Of a stretch of DNA of 48,879 nucleotides, positions 1-8,886 are shown in pieces. This DNA is from an uncultured beta proteobacterium (GTDB lineage: Bacteria > Pseudomonadota > Gammaproteobacteria > Burkholderiales > Burkholderiaceae_C). Under the pieces are notes generated by a model, which was not told the DNA's origin, ran no database searches, and saw only the letters and a program-made list of their open reading frames with translations. Location of the stretch: contig CAJAVE010000153.1 of NCBI GenBank assembly GCA_903945325.1, positions 1 through 48,879 of the forward strand, in the 5' to 3' direction. The position numbers and the translations under genes were made by a program. The first letter of the stretch is position 1; each line of letters begins with the position of its first letter.

Positions 1-2
1 CG

Positions 3-2627
3 GCAGTCGGCCTCAATGCCAGCAGCTTCAATCCACTCAACACGCCTTTTCAGGCGGTGCTAACGGACAACTACGACAAGTTGCTGGAGAGTGTGGCGGT
101 GGTACGAGACCCGACCAGCGGCTCCACGGTAGTCACGCCTGCCTACAGCGTCGGCGGCAACATCAGTGGCCTGGGCAACGCCACCGGCCTGACTTTGATC
201 AACGGCACGGCTACTCTGCCTATTTCCGCCAGCTCCAGCACCTTCGTCTTTACGACCAAGCTGGCGCAAAACGCCAATTACAACGTCACGGTGGGCACGC
301 AGCCCTCCGGCCTGACGTGCGCGGTCAACAACGGCAGCGGCACCATGGGGACCGCTACGGTCAACAACGTTGCTGTGGTCTGCAGCGCCATCACTTACAC
401 CTTGGGTGGCTCGGTGACTGGCTTGGGCAGTGCCACCGGCCTGCAACTGGCCAACGGCGTGCAGGTGTTGACCATCGCACCCAACCAGACGGTGTTTGCG
501 TTCACCAATGGCGTAGCCCAGGGCACCAACTATGCGGTGGCGGTGCAAACCCAGCCACCTGGGCTGACTTGCAGCGTCTCGGGTGGCTCCGGCACCATGG
601 GCAATGCGCCGATCACCAATGCGCAGGTCAATTGCAGCGTCAACAGCTATGCGCTTGGCGGCAGTATCAACGGACTCAGCGCCAACGGATTGGTGCTAGC
701 CAGTGGCGGGCAAACGCTGACGGTGGCAGCAAACGCCACTACCTTTGCCTTCCCTACGCCGGTTGCATCCGGTTCCACTTATGCGGTCACGGTGCAGACG
801 CAACCCACCAACATGACCTGTAACGTCAGCAACGGTACGGGCACGGTAACCAGTAGCGCTGTGACTTCGGTGGCCGTCAGTTGCACCATCAACAAGTTCT
901 CGCTCGGCGGCGGGGTTACCGGACTGAGCACTTCCGGTCTGGTACTGGCCAGCAATGGCCAGACCCTGAGCGTGGCTTCGGGAAGCACCAGCTTTGTGTT
1001 CCCCGCACCGATTGCCTCGGGCACCAGCTACAACGTTTCAGTTCAAACGCAACCGGCCAACATGACCTGTAGTGTCAGCGGCGGCAGCGGCACCATTGTC
1101 AGCAATCCGGTTAGCAATGTTGGGGTCAACTGCAGTGTGAACAGCTACACGCTAGGCGGCACTATCAGCGGCTTGGGCGCCAACAATGTGGTACTGGCCA
1201 GCAATGGGCAGACGGCGGTGGGGGTGGCGTCTGCAAGCGGCTCCAACTTTGTGTTTGCGACCCCGATTGCTTCAGGCACCAACTACAACGTCTCGGTGCA
1301 GACGCAACCCGCCGGGCAGAATTGCACGGTGTCCAGTGGCGCAGGGGTTATGACCAGTGCCCCGGTAACATCGGTGCTGGTGAGCTGTACCAACATTCAA
1401 TACACCGTTACCGCCACTGTCACCGGGGTCACCGGCACAGGCATGGTGCTGACCAACGGCACGCAAAATATTAGCGCCGTGGCAAATGTGGTGAACAACA
1501 TCAATTTTGGCCCTTACCTGTCGGGTGCTGCCTACAACATCACGGTGCAAACGCAACCCGTTGGGCAGATTTGCACGGTTAGCAACGGGGTGGGGATCAT
1601 TTCCAGCGTTTCCTTGAATAACGTCAGCGTGTCTTGCAGCAGCGCGGGGCCAACGGTGAGCACGCTGGCGGGCACGGGCAGCCTAGGCTTTGTCAATGGA
1701 ATCGGCACAGGGGCCAGTTTCAAGAACCCGACGGGTGTCACCGTAGACAGCAATGGCAATGTGTTTGTGGCGGACACGGATAACAATTCAGTTCGCAAGA
1801 TCACCCCTTCGGGCGTGGTCAGCACATTTGCGGGTACCGGTTCCCCAGGCTTTGTCAACGGCATCGGTACTGGGGCCAGTTTCAAACTAGGCTATCCGAG
1901 TGGTGTCGCAGTAGACAGCATCGGCAATGTGTTTGTGGCGGACTCTGTTAATTTCGTCATCCGCAAGATCACCCCTGCGGGCGTGGTCAGCACATTTGCG
2001 GGTACCGGTTCCCCAGGCTTTGTCAACGGCACCGGCACTGGGGCCAGCTTCAACCTTCCGAGTGGTGTCGCAGTAGACAGCAGCGGCAATGTGTTTGTGG
2101 CGGACACTTGGAATTACGCCATCCGCAAGATCACTCCTGCGGGCGTGGTCAGCACATTTGCGGGTACCGGTTCCCCAGGCTTTGTCAATGGCACCGGCAC
2201 TGGGGCCAGCTTCGGTTCCCCGGAGAGTGTCGCCGTGGACAGCCTCGGCAATGTGTATGTGGGGGACATTTTGAATTACGCCATCCGCAAAATCACCCCT
2301 GCGGGCGTGGTCAGTACCTTTGCGGGCAATGGCTTAGTAGGATTTGTCAACGGCACCGGTACTGGGGCCAGCTTTAACTTGGGGCTTGGTGTCGCCGTAG
2401 ACATCAGCGGCAATGTGTTTGTGGCGGACTCTGGCAATAACACCATCCGCAAGATCACCCCTGCGGGCGTGGTCAGTACCTTTGCGGGCAATGGCTTATC
2501 AGGCTTTGTCAACGGCACCGGCACTGGGGCCAACTTCCGCCTTCCGATTGGTGTCACCGTAGACAGCAGCGGCAATGTGTTTGTGGCGGACCAAAGCAAT
2601 AACGCCATCCGCAAGATCACACCCTAG
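3..2627 (+). CDS. Secreted repeat protein with six beta domains and six NHL repeats (5' partial)
   Basis: The reading frame is open to the left edge, so the true start lies outside the window; the first internal start codon is GTG at 57. The visible 874 residues hold six tandem domains of about 80 residues. Each begins with a pattern like YxLGGxIxGL, continues with a QTQPxxxxC segment and ends in a VxVxC strand, giving two Cys per domain that probably form a disulfide, as expected outside the cytoplasm. From about nt 1650 follow six NHL-type repeats of about 55 residues, each with GVAVDSxGNVFVAD and a closing IRKITPAG. The protein stops right after the last RKITP, so the final blade is probably completed by the TVSTLAG strand before the first blade. 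NHL propellers usually bind proteins or carbohydrates. The ligand cannot be read here; the role is inferred to be adhesion or binding at the cell surface. Confidence 0.85.
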   Translation, partial: AVGLNASSFNPLNTPFQAVLTDNYDKLLESVAVVRDPTSGSTVVTPAYSVGGNISGLGNATGLTLINGTATLPISASSSTFVFTTKLAQNANYNVTVGTQPSGLTCAVNNGSGTMGTATVNNVAVVCSAITYTLGGSVTGLGSATGLQLANGVQVLTIAPNQTVFAFTNGVAQGTNYAVAVQTQPPGLTCSVSGGSGTMGNAPITNAQVNCSVNSYALGGSINGLSANGLVLASGGQTLTVAANATTFAFPTPVASGSTYAVTVQTQPTNMTCNVSNGTGTVTSSAVTSVAVSCTINKFSLGGGVTGLSTSGLVLASNGQTLSVASGSTSFVFPAPIASGTSYNVSVQTQPANMTCSVSGGSGTIVSNPVSNVGVNCSVNSYTLGGTISGLGANNVVLASNGQTAVGVASASGSNFVFATPIASGTNYNVSVQTQPAGQNCTVSSGAGVMTSAPVTSVLVSCTNIQYTVTATVTGVTGTGMVLTNGTQNISAVANVVNNINFGPYLSGAAYNITVQTQPVGQICTVSNGVGIISSVSLNNVSVSCSSAGPTVSTLAGTGSLGFVNGIGTGASFKNPTGVTVDSNGNVFVADTDNNSVRKITPSGVVSTFAGTGSPGFVNGIGTGASFKLGYPSGVAVDSIGNVFVADSVNFVIRKITPAGVVSTFAGTGSPGFVNGTGTGASFNLPSGVAVDSSGNVFVADTWNYAIRKITPAGVVSTFAGTGSPGFVNGTGTGASFGSPESVAVDSLGNVYVGDILNYAIRKITPAGVVSTFAGNGLVGFVNGTGTGASFNLGLGVAVDISGNVFVADSGNNTIRKITPAGVVSTFAGNGLSGFVNGTGTGANFRLPIGVTVDSSGNVFVADQSNNAIRKITP

Positions 2628-3033
2628 TCGATCGCATCGGCCCCGCCGGTCTTCTGACACTCTCGCTTGGCGGCCTTGCTAACAAAGCCCTAAACCGGGC
2701 GTTAGCTGCCGTGAAGTGAGTGATCGGTGGTTGACCTACTGAATCAAGGAGTTGATTTCAGTGCGCTATCAATTGAGTAGCTGGGTGCGCATGCATTTCT
2801 TGCGCCACAGTCGATTTCTGTCCTCAAAATATTTCTAGGTAGTCACTGCGGCAAATATGCACGCCACGCAGTGGACGGGCTGCACTTTTCACCACATGGC
2901 GTAGCAGTGGCCCCTCAAAATCAACCGTTCCTCGCACCACCGTGCAGTCTGTCGCAAGCCGCTGGTAGTCAAAGGGCCACGGTCTTACAGTTCGCTCATC
3001 GGGTCTACAAGACCAGCCAACCGGAGTACCACA
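2628..3033. other. Intergenic region without a convincing gene
   Basis: About 400 bases between the NHL protein and the small membrane protein. It holds a hairpin at 2678-2706, described separately. A 98-codon frame at 2871-3167 overlaps the start of the next gene, resembles nothing I know and has no clear ribosome site, so I treat it as noise. No convincing promoter pair or RNA gene was seen. Confidence 0.5.
2678..2706. repeat. Imperfect palindrome, attC-like or terminator-like hairpin
   Basis: GCTAAC at 2678-2683 pairs with GTTAGC at 2701-2706, and an inner GCCC (2687-2690) pairs with GGGC (2697-2700) around a six-base loop. It lies 50 bases after the stop of the NHL protein. There is no T-tract after it. 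The outer boxes resemble integron attC core sites, but the element is much shorter than a usual attC. Confidence 0.5.
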
Positions 3034-3246
3034 ATGTCATTCGCTACCAGCCACCGCTTCAGCCTCGCTTCTTTCGCCATTGCAGCCACCGTGACCGTCG
3101 TGCTCAACGGCACCATGCTCATGGGCTTCAACCAGCTCGCCGTGAATGGTGCGCACAGTCAGTCTGAGGCTAGTCGTCTGGCCAAGACACCCGCCACGCC
3201 ATCGGTTGAACTCCAGCGTGTGGTGGTGACCGCACGCCAGGCCTAA
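3034..3246 (+). CDS. Small single-span membrane or secreted protein, unknown function
   Basis: 70 residues. ATG is preceded by GGAG at 3023-3026 with a normal spacer. Residues about 8-35 form one hydrophobic segment (ALASFAIAAT-type composition) that could be a signal anchor. The rest is polar and ends in VELQRVVVTARQA. The VVVTAR tail is reminiscent of the start of TonB-dependent receptor plugs, but no receptor follows, so that likeness may be chance. It sits 14 bases upstream of the GIN-domain gene and is probably co-transcribed with it and the signal peptidase. I do not recognise a named family. Confidence 0.65.
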   Translation: MSFATSHRFSLASFAIAATVTVVLNGTMLMGFNQLAVNGAHSQSEASRLAKTPATPSVELQRVVVTARQA

Positions 3247-3260
3247 GCCGGATTTCCACC

Positions 3261-4016
3261 ATGGCAGTTTCATCCAAAACTATGGTGGCATTGGTGCTGG
3301 TCGCTTTTGCCAGCACTTTTGCCCTGTCGTCCCACGCATGGGAGTGGCCCTTCAGCAACCGCATCACAGGGTCGGGCCAGGTCACCAAAGTGCAGCGGGC
3401 TGTGCAGGGCTTCAAAGGCATTGATCTGGAAGTGCCCGCTGAGGTGGAAGTTGTACAGGGCGATCTGGAAGGGGTGACCATCGAGACCGACGACAACATC
3501 ACCCCGCTAATCGAAACCGTGGTGGAAAAAGACCAGCTCAAGATTCGCCTGGCTCAGCGCAGCAGCGGTATCAAGCCCAGCAGCCTGAAGATCACGGTGC
3601 GCGCGCGCGCCCTGGAGAGCATGGCCATTTCGGGCGCAGGCAGTTTCCAGGCAGAAAGGCTCACTGGCGCCGCGCTGGCTACGCGCATTTCGGGCTCGGG
3701 CGACATTCGCATCCGTGCCCTGGATGTGGACACTTTGACACTTGCCATTTCGGGCAACGGCGATTTCACCGCTGCAGGTCGCGCGGACGCTGTGCGTATC
3801 GGCATCTCCGGAGCGGGTGATGTGAAGGCGGCGGGTTTGGCCGCTAAAAATGCCAAGTTGAGTATTTCTGGTTCGGGTGACGCAAAGCTGTGGGCGACCG
3901 AGTCGCTCGCCATCAGTATTTCCGGCACGGGCGACGTGGGTTACTACGGCGACGCAGCGCTCACGCAGTCGGTATCGGGCGTCGGGCGTATTAAGAAACT
4001 GGGTACCAAGCCATGA
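3261..4016 (+). CDS. GIN domain protein (DUF2807, putative auto-transporter adhesin head family)
   Basis: 251 residues. The N-terminus is a signal peptide (hydrophobic stretch ending near ALSSHA). It then follows the family pattern: a GSGQVTKVQRAVQGFKGIDLEVPAEVEVVQG opening, a VTIETDDNI segment, and from about residue 115 a ladder of repeated ISGxGD/ISGAG motifs (SISGSGD, AISGNGD, GISGAGD, SISGTGD). These form a right-handed beta-helix-like stack in solved members. The biochemical role of the family is not established. It is expected in the periplasm or at the outer surface. The stop overlaps the lepB-like start by four bases (ATGA), which suggests translational coupling. Confidence 0.9.
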   Translation: MAVSSKTMVALVLVAFASTFALSSHAWEWPFSNRITGSGQVTKVQRAVQGFKGIDLEVPAEVEVVQGDLEGVTIETDDNITPLIETVVEKDQLKIRLAQRSSGIKPSSLKITVRARALESMAISGAGSFQAERLTGAALATRISGSGDIRIRALDVDTLTLAISGNGDFTAAGRADAVRIGISGAGDVKAAGLAAKNAKLSISGSGDAKLWATESLAISISGTGDVGYYGDAALTQSVSGVGRIKKLGTKP

Positions 4017-4681
4017 AGAACTTCCTGAAAGAAAACCGCGGGTTCATCGTCTTTCTGATCGGATTCGGTTTCTTCCGGCTGGCCGTTGCCGACTGGAACC
4101 CCATCCCCTCCGGCTCCATGCGCCCCACTTTGCTGGAGGGCGACGTGGTTCTGGTGAACCGCCTGGCCTACGACTTCAAGCTGCCGCTGAGCGACACATC
4201 GCTGGTGCAGACGGGCAACCCGCAGCGCGGTGATGTGATCACCTTCACCTCACCCAAGGATGGCACCCGCATGATCAAACGCCTGGTGGCGCTGCCGGGT
4301 GATGTGGTTGAAATGCGTGAAGAGGTGCTGTCGATCAACGGAGCCCGGGCCGAGTATGCGGGTCCCGCCCATGCGATGGAGCCGCTGGACGGTGGGGCCA
4401 CCACTTCCGCGCTGCTCACGGTTGAGCGCATTGGTGGCAGCGAGCGATCGGTGCAGTTTCTGCCCGAGGTTGCCGCCAGGCGCAACTTTGGCCCGCTGAC
4501 TGTGCCCAAAGGCCAGTATTTCTTTCTGGGCGACAACCGCGACAACAGTGCCGATTCACGCTACATCGGCCTGGTGCCGCGTCACTTGCTGATTGGCAAG
4601 GCGCACCATGTGGTTGTCTCGGCTGACATCAAGGGCAACTGGTTGCCCCGCCTGGACCGCATAGCGCAGCCGATTTTGTAG
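4013..4681 (+). CDS. lepB: Signal peptidase I, short form
   Basis: 222 residues, S26A family: cleaves signal peptides from exported preproteins at the outer face of the inner membrane. One N-terminal membrane span (about residues 9-27) is followed by box B, IPSGSMRPTLLEGD, with nucleophile Ser35. The GTRMIKRLVALPGD box carries the general base Lys89, and the FFLGDNRDNSADSR box E comes near the C-terminus. It is shorter than E. coli LepB (324 residues) and has one membrane span instead of two, so it is probably an accessory peptidase rather than the main one. It overlaps the GIN gene by ATGA, so it may serve that protein or nearby secreted proteins; this is inference from context. Confidence 0.93.
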   Translation: MKNFLKENRGFIVFLIGFGFFRLAVADWNPIPSGSMRPTLLEGDVVLVNRLAYDFKLPLSDTSLVQTGNPQRGDVITFTSPKDGTRMIKRLVALPGDVVEMREEVLSINGARAEYAGPAHAMEPLDGGATTSALLTVERIGGSERSVQFLPEVAARRNFGPLTVPKGQYFFLGDNRDNSADSRYIGLVPRHLLIGKAHHVVVSADIKGNWLPRLDRIAQPIL

Positions 4682-4691
4682 GCGGCTGCGC

Positions 4692-7316
4692 TTACATCGC
4701 GGGGCGAAACTGGCTCAGAAAACCCTGCAGGCTGGTCTGCTGCGCATCGCGGTAGTTGGCGCACAGTCGCACGCCTTCAAGGGACTGCTCCAGTGTCTTG
4801 GCCATGCCATCAAAGCGCGGCAGAAGCGGCGTGAAGAAGGCCTCGATTTGCTCCGCCTGCCGCTGGCTGCAGGCAGCTGCAAACATCTGAGGAAAGCGAG
4901 CGGGTGCGTCTTTGGCCACCTTTACCGCAATGGCCTCAAAGTTGATGGTGACGAACAGGAACAGTTCGTCACGTGCCACATCCGGTCGGTCACGCCCGCG
5001 CCCTCTTGCCATCACCTCACGGATGTCGTGCGCAGGTGACAGCCACAGTTGTCGGGCAGCTTGCCCCAGCTCGGGTTTGCGAAAGTTGCCCAGAGCGGCG
5101 TAGATGTCGGCGCGCTCACGGCGGTCCGGGTTGCCAGCAACGGCGCCCAGCAGTGCGTCAAAAAACGCGCGGTCACCGGTTAGCGCCGCGGTGCGCAACA
5201 CCAGCCCTCGGCCATTGGCGGGAAGGCTCTTGCGATCAGACAACCATTTTTGCGCAAGCTCGCTGGCTGCGGTTTGCAGCGTTGCGTCCTGGCCCATATC
5301 GGCAAAGCGCCCAACCCAGCTTGCCCGCATCAGCCGCTCATCGGGTGAGTCGCCCGGTTTGTCCAGCAAGCCCAAACTACGGCCCCGCTCACCAAAGGCG
5401 CGTTGCCACAGTGCGGCGTACGCAGAGCGGTCAGCTGGATCGACGAGGGTGTCCATCCGGGCTATCAGATTCAGTGCCGCATCGGCCACTTCACGTTTGG
5501 GGTGCGCCGCAAAGTGTGTGGCCAGCCCCAGCGCCTCGGCAACGGGCAAGTCGCCAGACTCGGTCTGGGCCTGGGCATCGTTCAGGCTGGCCAGCAGTTC
5601 GGACAGGCTCAAATCAGCTGCCATCATCATGTTGCGCAAGGCGTCAGGCGCATACACCGCGCGGTAGTAGCCGGAGCCACTGGCGTTGGCCAGCACCCAG
5701 GGGGGGCAGCTTGCGTCCGGAAGTTCCAACTGGGCGACTTTGGTTTTGAGCAAAATCTGCGATGTGCCGCCTGGCGTGCGCACAGTCACCGGCACGGCCC
5801 ACAGGGGCGTGTTCTTGGCATCGACACCCTTGGGCAGGAAACGCGACTGGGTCAGTGTCAATATGGGCTTGGAACTGCAGTCCAGCGCCACCACCACACG
5901 CGGAATGCCGGGTTGGTGGGTGAAGGTGTGGAAGGCGCCAGCCACTTCGGTATTGCCCTCGGTGAGCGCTGCGACGAAGTCTTCACCGGTGGCGTTGCCC
6001 CATGCATGTTTGGCCATGTAGCGGCGTACACCTGCCTGGAAGCGGTCCGCGCCCAACCACGTTTCGAACATGGCGAGTGTGACCTGCCCTTTGCCATACA
6101 CGATGGCCGCGTTCTGTCCTCCCAACGGGTCACTTTGTGAGAAGCTGTTGGTGACGGGTTGGTAGATTTGTGAAGTGGACAGCAATCGGTCGGTCTGCAT
6201 AGCCCAGGCGCGCGCGCCCTGTGTGCCGCTTTCACCGTGGAACTCGGCAGGCATCTGTCTGGTGATTTTTTCCGCCATCCAGGAGGCAAACGATTCGTTC
6301 AGCCACAGGTCGTCCCACCAGCCCATGGTGACCAGGTTGCCAAACCACATATGCGCCAGTTCGTGCGCTTGGGTGCTGACAAAACCGCGCTTGAAACCAA
6401 TGGATTCTTCACCCGGTTTGGCCAGCAAGCTCAGCGATGAAAAGGTGACCAGGCCTGGGTTCTCCATGGCACCAAAAGTCAGGGTCATGGGAAGCGCCAT
6501 GACGTCGAGTTTTTCGTAAGGGTAGGGACTGCCAAAGTAGGCTTCAAGCCGGGCCAGAATGTCAGGAGTCATGCTGGCAGCAAAGGTGGCTTCCTTGGCA
6601 CGACCGCGCGGTGTGATGAAGCGCACGGGGGTCTTGCCTGCCCTGCCGCCATCCAGAATGTCGAACGGCCCCACGCCAAATGCCAGCAAGTAGCTGGGCA
6701 TGGGCTTGCTGGGTTGGAACTCAACCCGCTTCTGGCCGTTTTCAAGCGTCACCTCGCGGGCCATTGGCGTGCTGGCAACTGCTGTCATTCCTTGTGGAAT
6801 GGTCAGCGACAGTGTCCATGGTACTTTCCAGCCTGGCTCGTCAAAACCCGGAAAAGCGCGGCGCGCGCTGATGGATTCAAACTGGGTAAAGGCGTACCAT
6901 TCGCCGCCTTCCTTTTGCCGGAACAGACCCTGGCTGTCTTTGTCCTCCACGCGCCCGGTGAACACGATTGTGAGTTGGCCTTTGCCAGCCGGAAAAGGGG
7001 CGTCAAAGTCCAGGTCCATCAAATCGGAATTGCGCGTGCGTGCCCTGGCGGGAAATGACTTGCTACCCATTTCCAGCACGGCGGATGACACACTGATTTC
7101 TGCAGCGTTGAGCCGGATCACCTTGCCTGGCTGGGTGATGTTGACAGCAATGGTGACGGTGCCACTGTGTTGGGGTTGGTTGGGGTCTACGGTCAGCGAC
7201 AGCTGATAAGCCGTCGGGGTGACTCCCGCAGGTAAGCGGACCGGCAAAGTGTCATCAGCGGCAAGGGCCTGCAATGACAGCAGGCAAGCAAATACTAATC
7301 CAGCAAACTGTTTCAT
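4692..7316 (-). CDS. M1 family zinc aminopeptidase, secreted
   Basis: 874 residues, a normal length for M1 enzymes of the aminopeptidase N/ERAP type, which remove N-terminal amino acids from peptides. A signal peptide ends near ALAA (about residue 20). The exopeptidase motif GAMEN is at residues 282-286 and the zinc site HELAH is at 318-322, with the third ligand Glu341 in WLNESFASW. The last about 330 residues form the helical ERAP1-C-like domain. It is the last gene of a minus-strand run that starts with the YqjD-type gene, with 42 bases between it and the small membrane protein upstream. The signal peptide implies periplasmic peptide turnover, unlike the cytoplasmic E. coli PepN, so I give no gene symbol. 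Confidence 0.93.
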   Translation of the reverse strand: MKQFAGLVFACLLSLQALAADDTLPVRLPAGVTPTAYQLSLTVDPNQPQHSGTVTIAVNITQPGKVIRLNAAEISVSSAVLEMGSKSFPARARTRNSDLMDLDFDAPFPAGKGQLTIVFTGRVEDKDSQGLFRQKEGGEWYAFTQFESISARRAFPGFDEPGWKVPWTLSLTIPQGMTAVASTPMAREVTLENGQKRVEFQPSKPMPSYLLAFGVGPFDILDGGRAGKTPVRFITPRGRAKEATFAASMTPDILARLEAYFGSPYPYEKLDVMALPMTLTFGAMENPGLVTFSSLSLLAKPGEESIGFKRGFVSTQAHELAHMWFGNLVTMGWWDDLWLNESFASWMAEKITRQMPAEFHGESGTQGARAWAMQTDRLLSTSQIYQPVTNSFSQSDPLGGQNAAIVYGKGQVTLAMFETWLGADRFQAGVRRYMAKHAWGNATGEDFVAALTEGNTEVAGAFHTFTHQPGIPRVVVALDCSSKPILTLTQSRFLPKGVDAKNTPLWAVPVTVRTPGGTSQILLKTKVAQLELPDASCPPWVLANASGSGYYRAVYAPDALRNMMMAADLSLSELLASLNDAQAQTESGDLPVAEALGLATHFAAHPKREVADAALNLIARMDTLVDPADRSAYAALWQRAFGERGRSLGLLDKPGDSPDERLMRASWVGRFADMGQDATLQTAASELAQKWLSDRKSLPANGRGLVLRTAALTGDRAFFDALLGAVAGNPDRRERADIYAALGNFRKPELGQAARQLWLSPAHDIREVMARGRGRDRPDVARDELFLFVTINFEAIAVKVAKDAPARFPQMFAAACSQRQAEQIEAFFTPLLPRFDGMAKTLEQSLEGVRLCANYRDAQQTSLQGFLSQFRPAM

Positions 7317-7358
7317 CCAGCAAGTCTTTCAGGGGGAGAGTGTTGGCCCCGACGGCCT

Positions 7359-7721
7359 TTATACCTTGGGTCCGACGGTTGCTTTGCGTTCCCGGTCTTT
7401 GCGACGGGCGTCCAGGTGCCATGCCAGGAATGGCAGTATCACGATAGATCCCGGCAACGCCCAGATGATCAGGTAGGGGTAGACGGCGGATGCTGCGCGC
7501 AGCATGTGCTGCAGTTCCAGACGCTCCTGGGCGGTCCACTTGCTGCCGTTGCGTGGCTTCATCAGCAAGGGAATGGCGCCCTTGATTTTTCCCAGCTCGG
7601 CGCGCATTCGGTTCTTTTCCCGGCTGTTGCTGGCCAGAAAGGACGAAAACCATTTTGGCGCCCGTTTCATGCGGGACTGGTACGACACCGTTTTATCGGG
7701 GTCAAAATCGGGTGAGGGCAT
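7359..7721 (-). CDS. Conserved small membrane protein, unknown function
   Basis: 120 residues from ATG at 7721. A TTG 24 bases further upstream would overlap the YqjK-type gene. The first half is basic and soluble (RMKRAPKWFSSFLASNSREKNRMRAELGKIKGAIPLL). After WTAQERLELQHMLRAASAVYP comes one or two hydrophobic segments (YLIIWALPGSIVILPFLAWHLD), and the tail is rich in Arg and Lys. I have seen this layout in proteins of other betaproteobacteria annotated as hypothetical, but I know of no function. It lies seven bases after the YqjK-type gene and upstream of the M1 peptidase, so it is probably part of the same operon. Confidence 0.7.
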   Translation of the reverse strand: MPSPDFDPDKTVSYQSRMKRAPKWFSSFLASNSREKNRMRAELGKIKGAIPLLMKPRNGSKWTAQERLELQHMLRAASAVYPYLIIWALPGSIVILPFLAWHLDARRKDRERKATVGPKV

Positions 7722-7728
7722 GCGCGGA

Positions 7729-8034
7729 TTATCCGGCAAGCCCAAACCATTGCTTCAAGCGAGCCCAACTGCGCCAGGCGGAGTATCCCCAGCGCGCAAC
7801 ATTCAGTACCGAGCGCGGCCGCCACACCAGCAGAGCGACCACGGCTGCGGTCACGATGGTGGGGTGTGTGACCAGCCATGCCCGCGCAAGGCGCAGCTGC
7901 TCGTGCGTGCGGTCAACCGTTTGCAGGGCACTGCTCAGCGGTTCCACCTCACGGGCCAATTGACCGCGCTGGACGCTGATGCGCTCACGCAGTCGCCCGC
8001 GCTGAACATAGAGCTCAATCTGGCGCGCGTCCAT
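7729..8034 (-). CDS. YqjK-like protein
   Basis: 101 residues. A basic, helical N-terminal half (QRGRLRERISVQRGQLAREVEPL, then EQLRLARAWL) precedes one membrane segment at about residues 55-72 (HPTIVTAAVVALLVW) and a Trp/Arg-rich tail. Length, layout and position after YqjE match the YqjK-like family. The start overlaps the end of the YqjE gene by 20 bases, so the two are likely translated together. The function of the family is unknown. In enterobacteria the yqjD-yqjE-yqjK genes are stress or stationary phase associated. Confidence 0.8.
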   Translation of the reverse strand: MDARQIELYVQRGRLRERISVQRGQLAREVEPLSSALQTVDRTHEQLRLARAWLVTHPTIVTAAVVALLVWRPRSVLNVARWGYSAWRSWARLKQWFGLAG

Positions 8035-8428
8035 GGCGTGTTGCGGCTTTGAGTTGTCGCAGGTCTTCCTGCAATTCCTCCAGACTCGCGTTAAAAAGAG
8101 GTTCGGTTTTCTCGCGGTCCCGGCGCAAGGCGAAGTAGAAATACAGAGCCAACGCCCAGATCAGTCCACCAGCCAGTCCCAGCACCACCAGGCGCTGCTC
8201 CCAGAAGTGCAGGGTTAGCGCGACGATGGTCAATACGACGCCCAGTCCGATGCAGAACATCATGGCCAGCGCGTGCATCAGCTGTTGCATGGCACTCTGG
8301 CGCCCTGCCTCCAACTCGTTTCCAAGCAGCTCCAGACGCGTTTTCCCAACGGCCAGAAGCGTGACCGCTTTGGCCTTGGCAGCGCTCCACGCGCCTGACC
8401 CGACTTGGGGTTGGCTCACGGTTGGCAA
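8015..8428 (-). CDS. YqjE family membrane protein (labelled phage holin superfamily)
   Basis: 137 residues. The amphipathic N-terminal part (KTRLELLGNELEAGRQSAMQQ) leads into two hydrophobic spans (about 52-75 and 80-100: MFCIGLGVVLTIVALTLHF and LVVLGLAGGLIWALALYFYFAL). A charged helical tail with EELQEDLRQLK follows. This is the standard layout of the YqjE/Phage_holin_3_6 family. Despite the family name there is no phage context here. The gene starts nine bases after the YqjD-type gene and overlaps the YqjK-type gene. YqjD relatives anchor ribosomes to the membrane in E. coli; what YqjE adds is not known. Confidence 0.88.
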   Translation of the reverse strand: MPTVSQPQVGSGAWSAAKAKAVTLLAVGKTRLELLGNELEAGRQSAMQQLMHALAMMFCIGLGVVLTIVALTLHFWEQRLVVLGLAGGLIWALALYFYFALRRDREKTEPLFNASLEELQEDLRQLKAATRHGRAPD

Positions 8429-8437
8429 TCGAACGGA

Positions 8438-8758
8438 TTAGCGACGGCCCAGCACCAAGCCGAGCAGGAAGCCGATGCCTGCACCAATGCCCACTGCCTG
8501 CCATGGGTTCTCATGTACGTAGTCGTCCGTTGCGCGCGCTGCAGCGCGGGTCTTTTCAATGAGCACTTCTTCCGCGGCGTCCAGACGGATTCGTGCATCG
8601 AGCAGGCGCTCCTTGATGCGTGAACGCAGGCTGGCGATTTTTTCACCGGTCTGGTCGGCGGTGGCCAGCAATATTTCCTCGGCATCGGCAATGACGGCGC
8701 GGATATCGGTTACCAGTTTTTCCTGGGAACTGACTTGGGTTGTTGAGGATTCGGACAT
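8438..8758 (-). CDS. YqjD/ElaB family membrane-anchored protein (DUF883)
   Basis: 106 residues from ATG at 8758. This start has AAGGTG six bases ahead of it, whereas the in-frame GTG at 8767 would lie inside that ribosome site. A long charged helix (KLVTDIRAVIADAEEILLATADQTGEKIASLRSRIKERL) precedes the conserved DDYVHENPWQAVGIGAGIGFLLGLVLGRR end, which is one glycine-zipper-like membrane segment and a C-terminal Arg pair. E. coli members are C-tail-anchored proteins that bind ribosomes in stationary phase. This is the first gene of the minus-strand cluster that runs down to the M1 peptidase. Confidence 0.9.
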   Translation of the reverse strand: MSESSTTQVSSQEKLVTDIRAVIADAEEILLATADQTGEKIASLRSRIKERLLDARIRLDAAEEVLIEKTRAAARATDDYVHENPWQAVGIGAGIGFLLGLVLGRR

Positions 8759-8886
8759 AGTGTTCACCTTTCAAAAAATCAGATCGTGTCAAAGCGTAGC
8801 AGATTCACCGCCCAGGCAACGTGCCTTGGCACACATTCCCTGCATGCAATTGCCAGCTTCGCGTGTTGCCTGCGCAATCCTTGATC

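Noticed and set aside
8015..8428. Prophage hint from the holin label of the YqjE family
   Set aside because: The neighbours are YqjD- and YqjK-type genes and no phage gene is near.
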